DNA of 64,000 bases from Eubacterium nodatum ATCC 33099 (GTDB taxonomy: Bacteria > Bacillota > Clostridia > Peptostreptococcales > Anaerovoracaceae): positions 1 through 64,000 of the forward strand of contig AZKM01000025.1 in NCBI GenBank assembly GCA_000510425.1, given 5' to 3'. The translations under genes and the position numbers were made by a program. Below the pieces are notes generated by a model. That model searched no databases. It worked only from the letters and a program-made list of their open reading frames with translations, and was not told the origin of the DNA. Of the stretch, positions 7,287 through 16,752 are shown piece by piece (position 1 is the stretch's first letter; each line of letters opens with the position of its first letter).

Positions 7287-9230
7287 TTAGTAAAGTTTAG
7301 CTCCTGCAGGAATATTATCGTCAACCATAATCAGATTTAACAGTTCCCCATCCTCATAGTCACAAACTGCAGACAAAAGCATGCCGCAGGATTCCTGTCC
7401 CATCATTTTTCTCGGTGGCAAATTAGTGATTGCTACCAACGATTTTCCTACCAATTCTTCGGCAGAATATGTTTCCTTGATTCCTGAAAGTATTGTTCTC
7501 GCAGTACCTGTGCCATCATTAAGAGTAAACTTAAGCAGTTTCTTACTCTTAGGAACTTCCTCGCATTTCAAAACTTTTACCACCCTGAAATCCGACTGAC
7601 TGAAGGTATCGAAGTCTACAAATTCTTCAAACAAAGGCTCAATTTTTATCTTTGACATGTCGATTTCTTTGACAACTTTTTCATTTTTTTCCTCACCCAG
7701 AGGCTTCATTGTAGGGAATAAAATAACATCCCTTATGCTTGGAGAATCTGTAATTAACATTATTACACGATCCACACCGACTCCCAGCCCCCCTGTAGGT
7801 GGCATAGCAACCTCAAGTGCATTGACAAAGTCCATGTCCATCGGGTGAGCTTCATCATCAATGCCTGCATCCAGTTCAGCCTGTTGTTCCGAAAATCTTT
7901 CAAACTGGTCTATCGGATCATTCAATTCTGAGAATGCGTTGGCAATTTCCCAACCGTTGATATAAGCCTCAAAGCGGCGAGTAATTCTAGAATCCGCAGG
8001 ATCCCTCTTTGCAAGGGGAGAAACTTCCACCGGATGTCCGACAACAAATACCGGACCGTCTAAGTATCCCGGAACATCCTCGCAATACTCCTCAAACATT
8101 TCGGCAATCAGTTTGCCACGGGTAAAATTCTTGACTTCATCTTTATCCATTCCATAAGCAATTGCCGCTTCCCTTGCCTTTTCATCGGTATCTATCTTAG
8201 AGAAATCAACTCCGGTAATCTCCTTTACTGCATCAGCCATATTCAAGCGACGCCAAGGTGGAGTTACATCAAATTCTTTGCCCTGATATTTGATAATCGG
8301 AGTTCCGTTAACCTCCATCTGGGCTTTGTATACTAACTGCTCTGTAACCTCCATGGTATTTTCCATGTTACCGTACGCCATATAACATTCCATGGAAGTA
8401 AACTCAGGGTTATGGTTTCTATCCATACCTTCATTTCTGAACATTTTTCCTATTTCGTAAACACGGTCAAGACCGCCGACAATGAGTCTCTTTAGATATA
8501 GCTCATTAGAAATTCTCAGTCTGAGATCCATATCCAGAGTATTGTGATGGGTTTCAAAAGGTCTGGCATTTGCGCCACCTGCAATTGCAGTCAATATCGG
8601 TGTATCCACCTCAAGATATCCATAATCTTCCTCTAAAACCCTCTTCATCTCATGAATAATCTTGGAACGCTTAACAAAAGTATCCCTCACATCCTGATTC
8701 ATAATCAAATCAACATAGCGCTGCCGATAACGAATATCTGTATCCTTCAAGCCGTTCCACTTATCAGGAAGCACCTGAAGTGATTTTGAAAGCAAAATAA
8801 GTTTTGTAATATGAATTGAAATCTCATCAGTTTTTGTTTTAAATACTTTACCTTCAATTCCAACAATATCTCCAATATCATAGGTCTTAAACCACTTATA
8901 TTCATCTGCGCCGATTTCATCGCGTTTAACATAACACTGGATTCTTCCCTGCTTATCCTGCAGATCAAAGAATGCAGCCTTACCCATGATGCGCTTACTC
9001 ATAATCCTTCCGGCACATGAAACTTCCTCATCCTCAAGTGCATCGAAATTCTCCTTGATGTCTTTGCTGTGAGCCGTTACATTCCAAGTTTCATAGATAT
9101 ACGGGTTGCGATCCGCTTCCTGCAAATCTCTTAACTTCTGACGACGGATTTTCCTCTGTTCGTTCAGATCCTCTTCATACATTTCACTTTCCGCTTCAAT
9201 ATTGATATTGTTAATATTATCTGTACTCAT
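7287..9230 (-). CDS. lysS: lysyl-tRNA synthetase, class II, with C-terminal tRNA-binding domain
   Basis: This encodes 647 residues and charges tRNA-Lys. The N-terminal OB fold holds C-A-G-R-I-M-S-K-R-I-M-G-K-A-A-F-F-D-L-Q. The class II core follows: motif 1 near RYRQRYVDLI, motif 2 with KMFRNEGMDRNHNPEFT, and motif 3 G-L-G-V-G-V-D-R-V-I-M. Bacterial LysRS usually ends near residue 500. This one continues for about 110 residues with D-F-R-V-V-K-V, L-L-K-F-T-L-N-D-G-T-G, I-L-S-G-I and LPPRKMMGQESCGMLL, the EMAP/Trbp111-type tRNA-binding domain normally found at the MetRS C-terminus. A similar domain ends the MetRS in this window. It starts 9 bases after greA and shares its promoter. Confidence 0.95.
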   Translation of the reverse strand: MSTDNINNINIEAESEMYEEDLNEQRKIRRQKLRDLQEADRNPYIYETWNVTAHSKDIKENFDALEDEEVSCAGRIMSKRIMGKAAFFDLQDKQGRIQCYVKRDEIGADEYKWFKTYDIGDIVGIEGKVFKTKTDEISIHITKLILLSKSLQVLPDKWNGLKDTDIRYRQRYVDLIMNQDVRDTFVKRSKIIHEMKRVLEEDYGYLEVDTPILTAIAGGANARPFETHHNTLDMDLRLRISNELYLKRLIVGGLDRVYEIGKMFRNEGMDRNHNPEFTSMECYMAYGNMENTMEVTEQLVYKAQMEVNGTPIIKYQGKEFDVTPPWRRLNMADAVKEITGVDFSKIDTDEKAREAAIAYGMDKDEVKNFTRGKLIAEMFEEYCEDVPGYLDGPVFVVGHPVEVSPLAKRDPADSRITRRFEAYINGWEIANAFSELNDPIDQFERFSEQQAELDAGIDDEAHPMDMDFVNALEVAMPPTGGLGVGVDRVIMLITDSPSIRDVILFPTMKPLGEEKNEKVVKEIDMSKIKIEPLFEEFVDFDTFSQSDFRVVKVLKCEEVPKSKKLLKFTLNDGTGTARTILSGIKETYSAEELVGKSLVAITNLPPRKMMGQESCGMLLSAVCDYEDGELLNLIMVDDNIPAGAKLY

Positions 9231-9239
9231 TTTTTACTC

Positions 9240-9725
9240 CTAATTTTTCTTTGCAATATCTAAAATGCTATAGTGAATAATTCCATCAGGCAGTGAAATT
9301 TCTACCAGTTCGCCCTTTCTGTGACCGATGAGAGCTGATGCTATCGGTGATTCATTTGAAATCTTTGCCGGCTGTGCAAAGGGGTCGGCTCCGGTAGAAC
9401 CTACGATTTCAAACACTTCAGTTTCTCCGTCTTCCTGACACTTCACAGTTACCAAAAGTCCTACATTGACTTTATCAGCATCTATTTCCTCTGAGTTGAT
9501 AATTCTTGCATTCCTCATCATCATCTCAAGCCTCGTAATTTCCGCTTCCAGTTCAGCCTGCTCGTCCTTTGCTGCCGTATACTCGGCATTTTCGGAAAGG
9601 TCACCGTATGAAATTGCTTCTTTAAGTCTCTGCGAAACTTCCTTTCTCTTCACAGAGACCAGATGATCTCTCTGCTTTTCTATATCTTCGTAATCCCCTT
9701 GGGTTAACAGTACTTCTTCTACCAT
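9240..9725 (-). CDS. greA: transcription elongation factor GreA
   Basis: This encodes 161 residues, the usual GreA length. The N-terminal coiled coil (about 1-75) carries LTQGDYEDIEKQRDHL, ...EAISYGDLSENAEYTAAKDEQ with the acidic tip residues that stimulate RNA polymerase to cleave backtracked transcripts. The C-terminal FKBP-like domain has V-G-S-T-G-A-D-P and I-S-N-E-S-P-I-A-S-A-L-I-G. The start follows GGAGGAATTAA. It heads a greA-lysS operon with a near-consensus promoter at 9763-9792. Confidence 0.96.
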   Translation of the reverse strand: MVEEVLLTQGDYEDIEKQRDHLVSVKRKEVSQRLKEAISYGDLSENAEYTAAKDEQAELEAEITRLEMMMRNARIINSEEIDADKVNVGLLVTVKCQEDGETEVFEIVGSTGADPFAQPAKISNESPIASALIGHRKGELVEISLPDGIIHYSILDIAKKN

Positions 9726-9762
9726 TTAATTCCTCCATTATTCTAACTAAACCTTGCAAGAG

Positions 9763-9792
9763 ATTATATCCTACAAGGGCATACAATGTCAA
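9763..9792 (-). promoter_or_regulatory. greA-lysS promoter
   Basis: On the minus strand TTGACA (9787-9792) and TATAAT (9763-9768) are separated by 18 bases, both perfect sigma-A hexamers, about 38 bases before the greA start codon. Confidence 0.8.
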
Positions 9793-9805
9793 CGCTTGCA
9801 GTAAT

Positions 9806-12800
9806 TTAGCTCTCTTTATTACTGCTTACAAATCTTTTTATCTTTTTTGCCGTAGTTTTTTCGAAGTCGTCCTCTTTTATTACGACCTTCTTTATTTTCT
9901 TGAACAGCGGCAGATTCTCATTTATCTTGTCAACCTCTTCCCAGATAAAATCTCTCTTTTCTTCGTCTGTGTAGTTTTCTCCTATAGCCTCTGTTAAAGC
10001 TTCTTCATCTAAAGTCACAGTAGCTGCAATTATAGTATCCCTCTCATCTATTTCGCTGTTTTGCCCCCAAACCATAGCCTCATCTATACAAGAAATATTT
10101 TTCAAATAGTTTTCCAGTTCTTCAGGATAAACATTCTTTCCGTTTTGAGTAATTATCACATTTTTGAGTCTTCCTGTTATATAAATATAACCGTCATTAT
10201 CTACATAACCCAAATCTCCGGTGTAGAACCAGCCACCTCTCAGTACCTCTTCTGTTGCCTCTTTATTATTATAGTAGCCAAGCATCACACTAGGTCCTTT
10301 GAAAACAATTTCACCTACACCGTCATTTCCTTTATTGACTACTTTAACCTCCATACCCGGCATTACATGACCTGCCGAGTCACTTCTCATAAGCCATGAT
10401 CTGTCCGGGTTAAGGGCTGCAAGAGGACTGCATTCCGTCAAACCATAGCCCTGAATAGCAATGAATCCTATATCGTTGAAAAACTCAAGAACTTTTGGGT
10501 TAATGGCAGCTCCTCCGGAAATAAGAATCTTCATTCTTCCGCCGAACACCTTGCGAATGTCCTTTACAAAAGGTTTAACCAGATTCACATTGATTTTTTT
10601 GCTGAGCCCGTTTAACATTAGAATTTTCTTAAGAGCTTGTGCTTTGCCCTGTTTCTTGATTTCTTTCCAAATCTTTTTGTAAAGCCCTTCGAGAAGTAAA
10701 GGTACTCCCAGGAAAATGGTAGGCTTTATTTCCTTCATGTTCTTCTCTATGTGACGAAGTCCTTGACAATATGCAATTGCAGAACCCATATAAAGCGGAA
10801 TCAAAAGCCCGCATGTACACTCGTAGGTATGATGAATGGGAAGCACTGAGAAGAAAATATCATCTTCTGTAACATGTAAGAATGTGGGTGCCCCCATAAG
10901 GTTATCACATATATTTGCATGGGAAAGCATTACGCCCTTGGCAACTCCGGTTGTTCCTGAAGTATAAAGGATTACCGCCATCTTTTCTGCATCAATTTCT
11001 GCATCCAGGAACTGTCTGTCTCCTGTAGCAAGCTGTTTCTGACCTTCCTCAATAAGATGTTCAAACGACATAATGTCCTTTTCTTCGTTTCCGGATTCAA
11101 AATTAACCAAAAGCTCCAAATCAGTATCTTTTTCATCTCTAATGTCACAGAAAATATCTTCATAGGCTTTATCAAGCAGAACACAGCTAACCCCTGCATC
11201 CATTACCAGTTGTTTAAGCTCCTCTGCAGGAAGTTCCTTATCCAAAGGAACGCAAATACCTACTCCGCACACGGCGGCAAGATAGCTCACTGCCCACTGA
11301 TAGCAATTCTTTCCGATAACTGCAATTCTCTTATCCTTAAAATTTCTATTTAGAAGTGCCGTACCCAGAGAGTTTACATCCGCCAACAGCTGTTTATACA
11401 TGATTCCTACATAAGGTTTCTTGTTTTCAAACTTCTGGTAAATCGCAACATTGTTTCCATAAATATCGGCACTTGTTTCCAGCATAGTCTTAAGTTCCGG
11501 AATAGGTCGCACATTATTGTAAGCTACACCCTCATATTCATTTAAAGTCAGTGCTTTGATTTTAGATCTGGCTTTCTTTTCCTGTTTTTTGCGTATTTCG
11601 CTGGAGCACTCAGGGTGTTTCTCTTTACTTGCAGAAGCTTCTGTATTATTTCCAAATCGTTTAATTTTACCTGTAGTGGTCTTTACAAATTCCTCATCTC
11701 GTATACTGATTCTCTTAATCCTCTTATTAGGCGGTAATTTATCGTTTATCTCTTCCACCAGTTCTTTATAAAAATGGTATATCTCAGATGAACTTAGCTT
11801 TCCCTTTTCTGAAGTTAAAAGTTTGTAGTTAGGATAAATATCAGCTGTAACCACGACATTACCCACTCTGCCATCATCGACCCCGTGAACTAAAACCTCC
11901 TGTATGTGTTCATCCTCCATCAAAACCGTTTCAAGTTCTTCAGGGAAGATGTTCTTCCCTCCTTTAGTGACAATTACGGTCTTCTTTCTTCCCGTAAGAT
12001 ATACGAAGCCTTCTTCATCCATATAACCAAGGTCGCCTGTGTGAAGCCATCCATTACGCAGCACTTCATCTGTTGCTTCCTGATTTTCATAGTAACCGAG
12101 CATAACCGACGGTCCCTTGCAAATCACCTCTCCTATTCCATCTTCATCGGAATTGATGATTCTAACTTCTGTTTTAGGAACAGGCTTTCCCACCGAAGCT
12201 GCTTTGCTGTATCTATCCTGATTTACGCAGACTATGGGTCCGTTTTCCGTCATACCGTAACCCTGAATCATAGTGAATCCCATAGCTTCAAAATCTTCTA
12301 TCACTTTAGGATCTATAGCAGCTCCACCGGCAACAAACTTCTCCATCGCACCTCCGAAAGATTGATGAATAGCCTTAAACATACGCCTGCAAATAGATTT
12401 ATTATTATATAATTTCAGCTTTCTTGAGAGATCTATTGCATTTCTCAGCTTTTCCGCTTCCCCTCTGCTTTCAGCCTGCTTCCACATTCCCTTGTACATC
12501 TTCTCAAATACAAGGGGCACACCGAGAAGGACATTTGCCTTAACTTCAGCCATATTTTTCTGAATATATCGCAGACCCTGGCAAATTGCAATGGTTTTTC
12601 CCTGATAGAAGGTAGTCCATATATCACAGGTCATCTCGTAGGCATGGTGAATAGGCAAAATTGAAAGCACTATCCCGGGATCCGGAATCTTAAAATATTT
12701 GGACATATTGACACAGTTTGCGGCAATATTACGCTGGGACATCATAACTCCCTTTGCCATGCCTGTAGTCCCCGAGGTAAACAAAAGTGTAGCCATCTGA

Positions 12801-13360
12801 TCCGGATCAATATTCGCATCTACATAAGCTCTATCCCCTTCTTTTAATAAATCTCTTCCCCTGTCAATGAGATTTCCCATGGAAAAAGCTTCTTCCGTAT
12901 CTTCTTCTGAATCCATGGAAATAAAAAACTCAATACTGCAAGGATTTTCAAAAATTGGCTGTATGCTCTTCTTTACCTTGTCTGAATATACAATTGCACT
13001 TGCGCCTGACCTTTCAATCAATCCCAAAAGTTCTTCCTGTGGGAGGTTCTTATCTAAAGGAACTATTACTCCGACACCGGCAACGGTGGTGAAATATGTT
13101 AAAATCCAGTAGTAGCTGCTTTCTCCTATGACCGCAATTTTCTTTCCTTTAAGCCCCATATCTATGAGCTTGGTTCCAAAACCGTCAAGGTCCTGCTTGA
13201 CTTTTCCATAAGTTATCGGAACGAACTTCCCTATTCTGCGGTTTTTCACCAAATATGCCGTTTCCTCAGCAAACAGACTTGTGCTCTGAGTGATAATGTC
13301 TTTTAAGTCTGAAGCTTCTCTGACTTCATACAATTTTTTGCTATATTTTTTATTATTCAT
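9806..13360 (-). CDS. tandem (two-module) long-chain acyl-CoA synthetase / AMP-binding enzyme
   Basis: This encodes 1184 residues made of two complete adenylate-forming enzymes in one chain, about 1-575 and 620-1184, joined by a Lys/Glu-rich linker. Each has the P-loop TSGTTGxAKGVM, a GYGxTE motif (MIQGYGMTENGP; AIQGYGLTECSP), the TGDLGY hinge and a GKNxxPEELE motif near the C-terminal subdomain. They should activate fatty or other carboxylic acids as acyl-AMP and then thioesters. The second module ends KTTAKKIKRF, where the first has the usual KTTTGKIKRF, so the glycine before the catalytic lysine is lost. No carrier domain, condensation domain or reductase is visible. It is probably a single-gene transcription unit; the substrate is unknown. 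Confidence 0.88.
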   Translation of the reverse strand: MNNKKYSKKLYEVREASDLKDIITQSTSLFAEETAYLVKNRRIGKFVPITYGKVKQDLDGFGTKLIDMGLKGKKIAVIGESSYYWILTYFTTVAGVGVIVPLDKNLPQEELLGLIERSGASAIVYSDKVKKSIQPIFENPCSIEFFISMDSEEDTEEAFSMGNLIDRGRDLLKEGDRAYVDANIDPDQMATLLFTSGTTGMAKGVMMSQRNIAANCVNMSKYFKIPDPGIVLSILPIHHAYEMTCDIWTTFYQGKTIAICQGLRYIQKNMAEVKANVLLGVPLVFEKMYKGMWKQAESRGEAEKLRNAIDLSRKLKLYNNKSICRRMFKAIHQSFGGAMEKFVAGGAAIDPKVIEDFEAMGFTMIQGYGMTENGPIVCVNQDRYSKAASVGKPVPKTEVRIINSDEDGIGEVICKGPSVMLGYYENQEATDEVLRNGWLHTGDLGYMDEEGFVYLTGRKKTVIVTKGGKNIFPEELETVLMEDEHIQEVLVHGVDDGRVGNVVVTADIYPNYKLLTSEKGKLSSSEIYHFYKELVEEINDKLPPNKRIKRISIRDEEFVKTTTGKIKRFGNNTEASASKEKHPECSSEIRKKQEKKARSKIKALTLNEYEGVAYNNVRPIPELKTMLETSADIYGNNVAIYQKFENKKPYVGIMYKQLLADVNSLGTALLNRNFKDKRIAVIGKNCYQWAVSYLAAVCGVGICVPLDKELPAEELKQLVMDAGVSCVLLDKAYEDIFCDIRDEKDTDLELLVNFESGNEEKDIMSFEHLIEEGQKQLATGDRQFLDAEIDAEKMAVILYTSGTTGVAKGVMLSHANICDNLMGAPTFLHVTEDDIFFSVLPIHHTYECTCGLLIPLYMGSAIAYCQGLRHIEKNMKEIKPTIFLGVPLLLEGLYKKIWKEIKKQGKAQALKKILMLNGLSKKINVNLVKPFVKDIRKVFGGRMKILISGGAAINPKVLEFFNDIGFIAIQGYGLTECSPLAALNPDRSWLMRSDSAGHVMPGMEVKVVNKGNDGVGEIVFKGPSVMLGYYNNKEATEEVLRGGWFYTGDLGYVDNDGYIYITGRLKNVIITQNGKNVYPEELENYLKNISCIDEAMVWGQNSEIDERDTIIAATVTLDEEALTEAIGENYTDEEKRDFIWEEVDKINENLPLFKKIKKVVIKEDDFEKTTAKKIKRFVSSNKES

Positions 13361-13540
13361 CTTGCCCTTCCTACCTTATTATTCTCATAATTTTACCACT
13401 TTCTTCACTGTTTTTCAAATAATCCGGTTCCTTTTCATCAAATATTCAAGAAAATTTTCGGTAAAAATAATCGGCGCCTTTAATAAGATTTTTATAAAAT
13501 TTCGCTTATAAAATTTTCCTAAAAACATATAATATATCCA

Positions 13541-13569
13541 TTGACCTCTTATCGTTTAAGTAGTATAAT
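13541..13569 (+). promoter_or_regulatory. nrdDG promoter
   Basis: TTGACC (13541-13546) and TATAAT (13564-13569) are separated by exactly 17 bases, about 60 bases before the nrdD start. Two copies of TTATAAAATTT lie just upstream (about 13490-13516). Confidence 0.8.
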
Positions 13570-13630
13570 TTTCCGTAGCAGACGTTAGTCAGCCACAACA
13601 TATAGTATATTCAATATAAGAGGAGGAGTT

Positions 13631-15982
13631 ATGGAAACGGACAAAATTCAACGCATTATCAAGCGTGACGGCAGGGTTGTAGAATTCAGTGTAGATAAAA
13701 TCACAGACGCAATTTTCAATGCTGCCAAAGTTTTAGGCGGCAAAGATAGGGAAATGGCTGAATATCTTGCAAAACAAGTTGAACTATATCTTCTCCAGGT
13801 TTGTCACACATCAATTCCTACAGTGGAACAGACCCAGGATGCCGTCGAAAAAATTCTCATCGAGAGCGGTCACGCAAGAACTGCAAAAGAATACATTTTG
13901 TATCGTGCAGAAAGAACTCGCATACGCGATATGGACACCAAATTGATGCATATATATGAAGACCTTACATTTAAGGAAGCTAAGGATAATGATGTTAAGC
14001 GTGAAAATGCAAATATCGACGGCAATACTGCTATGGGAACTATGCTTAAGTATGGTTCGGAGGGTGCCAAAGAGTTCTACAAAATGTATGTAATCGACCC
14101 CAAATATGGAAAAGCTCACAATAACGGGGACATCCATATTCATGACATGGATTTTTATACTTTAACGATGACTTGCTGTCAAATCGATCTCGTAAGTCTT
14201 CTAAAAAATGGATTTTCAACAGGACACGGTCACCTTAGAGAGCCTAATGACATAGAAAGTTACTCAGCACTTGCCTGCATTGCAATCCAGTCTAACCAAA
14301 ATGATCAGCACGGAGGGCAGTCAGTTCCCAACTTTGACTACGGAATGGCTCCCGGAGTTCGCAAAAGCTATAAAAGACTGTACTCGTCAAATATGGGTAA
14401 AATGTTGGAACTTCTTTTCGGAATAGAAGACGGTCCTTCTTTTATGAAGGCTTTCGTAAAAGAAACCGAAGAAAAGTACAATGTATATCCTTGTATGGCA
14501 TGGGATAACAACTATAAAGAACTGGAAGCTTCTTTCCTGTCCCAATTTGCAGACGATGCAACGATTAAAAAACTTCAGGATCAGACCACTAAATACGCAG
14601 ACAGAGAAATCATAAGAAAGACTTATCAGGCTATGGAGGCACTGATTCATAATTTGAACACAATGCATTCAAGAGCAGGAGCACAGGTTCCGTTCAGTTC
14701 AATTAACTACGGTACAGACACATCACCTGAAGGTCGTCTGGTAATGAAGAGTGTTATGGAAGCAACAGATGCAGGTTTAGGCAACGGAGAAACTCCAATA
14801 TTTCCTATACAGATTTTCAAGGTCAAAGAGGGTGTAAGCTACAATCCCGAAGACCCCAACTATGACTTATTTAAACTGGCCTGCAAGACCAGTGCAAAAA
14901 GACTTTTCCCAAACTTTTCTTTCCTGGATGCACCTTTCAACAAGCAATATTATAAACCCGGGCATCCTGAAACAGAGTGTGCCTACATGGGCTGCAGAAC
15001 TCGTGTAATGGGTAATCAGCACGATCCGTCAAGGGAAATCGTTTACGGAAGAGGAAATCTTTCCTTCACTTCAATTAACCTTCCTCGTCTGGGGCTTAAG
15101 GCAAAAGGTGACATAGAAGCTTTCTTTGAGAGCCTCGACCATATGATAGATACGTGCATAGGTCAGCTTAACGAAAGATTTAAGATTCAAGGACAAAAAA
15201 AAGTTAAAAACTTCCCGTTTCTAATGGGACAGGGGGTTTGGATCGACTCCGAAAAACTTAAACCTGAGGATACTATTGAGGAAGTAATTAAACACGGCAC
15301 CCTAACGATCGGATTCATCGGTCTTGCAGAATGCCTAAAAGCCCTAATCGGAGAACATCATGGCGAATCTGACAGAGCAGAACAGCTGGGAATTGAGATT
15401 ATTGCATACATGAGAAAAAGAATGGATGAAGAAGCACGCAAAACAGGGCTGAACTGGTCAGTGATTGCGACTCCGGCAGAGGGACTTTCCGGTCGTTTTG
15501 TAAGGATGGACAGAGAGCGCTTCGGAAGTATTCCGGGAATTACCGACAGGGACTATTATACAAACAGTTTTCATATACCTGTTTACTATGAAATCAATGC
15601 CTTTGATAAAATCAGAAAAGAAGCACCTTTCCATGAGTTAACCAACGGAGGTCACATATCATACATTGAACTTGACGGAGACCCCCAGAAAAACCTGGAT
15701 GCCTATGAAAGTGTGGTTCGCTGCATGAAAGAATGCGGTATCGGCTATGGTTCCATCAACCATCCGGTGGATCGGGACCCTTGCTGCGGTTATACCGGAA
15801 TCATAGATAATGAATGTCCCAACTGCGGACGCAAGGAACACGACGGCAAGTCTCAGTTTGAGAGAATTCGCAGAATCACCGGATATCTCGTTGGAACGAT
15901 GGATCAATGGAACGATGCAAAAAGCAGTGAGGAAAAAGAACGCGTAAAGCATGGTTCTGTCACAGGTTTTGAAAAACTATAA
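13631..15982 (+). CDS. nrdD: anaerobic ribonucleoside-triphosphate reductase (glycyl radical)
   Basis: This encodes 783 residues. It reduces ribonucleotides to deoxyribonucleotides without oxygen, in the cytoplasm. The N-terminal ATP-cone (I-I-K-R-D-G-R-V-V-E-F...) is an allosteric domain. The catalytic barrel carries G-N-G-E-T-P-I-F-P and the conserved cysteines in TECAYMGCRT. Near the C-terminus CCGYTGIIDNECPNCGR is the zinc site, followed by RRITGYLVGT with the radical glycine. The start follows AGAGGAGGAGTT. It is followed 69 bases later by its activase gene nrdG. It supplies DNA precursors for anaerobic growth together with the PFL pathway enzymes in this window. Confidence 0.97.
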   Translation: METDKIQRIIKRDGRVVEFSVDKITDAIFNAAKVLGGKDREMAEYLAKQVELYLLQVCHTSIPTVEQTQDAVEKILIESGHARTAKEYILYRAERTRIRDMDTKLMHIYEDLTFKEAKDNDVKRENANIDGNTAMGTMLKYGSEGAKEFYKMYVIDPKYGKAHNNGDIHIHDMDFYTLTMTCCQIDLVSLLKNGFSTGHGHLREPNDIESYSALACIAIQSNQNDQHGGQSVPNFDYGMAPGVRKSYKRLYSSNMGKMLELLFGIEDGPSFMKAFVKETEEKYNVYPCMAWDNNYKELEASFLSQFADDATIKKLQDQTTKYADREIIRKTYQAMEALIHNLNTMHSRAGAQVPFSSINYGTDTSPEGRLVMKSVMEATDAGLGNGETPIFPIQIFKVKEGVSYNPEDPNYDLFKLACKTSAKRLFPNFSFLDAPFNKQYYKPGHPETECAYMGCRTRVMGNQHDPSREIVYGRGNLSFTSINLPRLGLKAKGDIEAFFESLDHMIDTCIGQLNERFKIQGQKKVKNFPFLMGQGVWIDSEKLKPEDTIEEVIKHGTLTIGFIGLAECLKALIGEHHGESDRAEQLGIEIIAYMRKRMDEEARKTGLNWSVIATPAEGLSGRFVRMDRERFGSIPGITDRDYYTNSFHIPVYYEINAFDKIRKEAPFHELTNGGHISYIELDGDPQKNLDAYESVVRCMKECGIGYGSINHPVDRDPCCGYTGIIDNECPNCGRKEHDGKSQFERIRRITGYLVGTMDQWNDAKSSEEKERVKHGSVTGFEKL

Positions 15983-16051
15983 TATAAAGACTAAAACAGC
16001 TTAAGTTCTTTCAGAACCAAAATAACAATTCTTAAAGAACAAAAGAGAAGA

Positions 16052-16663
16052 ATGATGAAAAAGAAAATGCAATCAAATAAACAAAACACAACTCCCGTCA
16101 TCCTAAGGCTTGCGGGAGTTGTTAGAGAATCAATTGTAGACGGTCCCGGACTTAGATTCGCCATTTTCTGTCAGGGTTGTCCTCATAATTGCCCTAAATG
16201 TCACAATCAGGACACCCACGATTTTAGCGGCGGGTATGACTGCGATATACAAAAAATCGTTAATGCCATAGAAGAAAATCCTCTTCTTTCAGGTGTAACC
16301 TTTAGTGGTGGTGAACCCAGCCATCAGCCTGTGGCATTTCTGGAAATTGCAAAAAAAGTAAAGTCTAGAGGGCTGAATATCTGGATGTATTCCGGCTATA
16401 CTTTAGAAGAACTGCTAAGCCGTGCCAATTCAACAATTTCAGATTTGGACAATATGAATGAAAATTCTTCTCAAACATCCGAAAAAAATGAAGAGCAAGT
16501 TGCCCTCAAAGGTCTCCTTAGCTTGATAGATGTTCTCGTCGATGGAAAATTTATAAATGAGCTTAAAGACCTGACACTTCCATTTAGAGGCAGTAAAAAC
16601 CAAAGACTCATAGATATGGCAGCAACTAAAAGGCATAACAAAATCGTTTTATACGAGGGCTGA
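16052..16663 (+). CDS. nrdG: anaerobic ribonucleotide reductase activating protein (radical SAM)
   Basis: This encodes 203 residues. It uses a 4Fe-4S cluster and S-adenosylmethionine to create the glycyl radical on NrdD. The cluster motif is CPHNCPKC (CxxxCxxC), followed by TFSGGEPSHQ, the SAM-contacting GGE motif. Upstream DGPGLRFAIF is typical of the activase family. A stretch of about 30 residues (NSTISDLDNMNENSSQ...) is an insertion before V-D-G-K-F. The ribosome site is weak (AGAGAAGA); the second ATG three bases on is equally possible. It is cotranscribed with nrdD and ends in a strong bidirectional terminator. Confidence 0.95.
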   Translation: MMKKKMQSNKQNTTPVILRLAGVVRESIVDGPGLRFAIFCQGCPHNCPKCHNQDTHDFSGGYDCDIQKIVNAIEENPLLSGVTFSGGEPSHQPVAFLEIAKKVKSRGLNIWMYSGYTLEELLSRANSTISDLDNMNENSSQTSEKNEEQVALKGLLSLIDVLVDGKFINELKDLTLPFRGSKNQRLIDMAATKRHNKIVLYEG

Positions 16664-16690
16664 TGATACGAAATCATATCCTAAAAAATA

Positions 16691-16727
16691 ACCCCTTTAC
16701 TGTGTAAAAAACAGTAAAGGGGTTTGT
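16691..16727. terminator. bidirectional terminator between nrdG and the FN3 protein gene
   Basis: ACCCCTTTACTGT and ACAGTAAAGGGGT form a perfect 13-base stem with a 7-base loop. The flanks are A-rich on the left and T-rich on the right, so it can stop both converging transcripts. Confidence 0.88.
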
Positions 16728-16752
16728 ACTTATATGACGATTCTGAATATAC

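Noticed and set aside
13490..13540. NrdR box upstream of nrdD
   Set aside because: The TATAAAATTT repeats do not match the ACACTATATATAGTGT-like consensus well enough.
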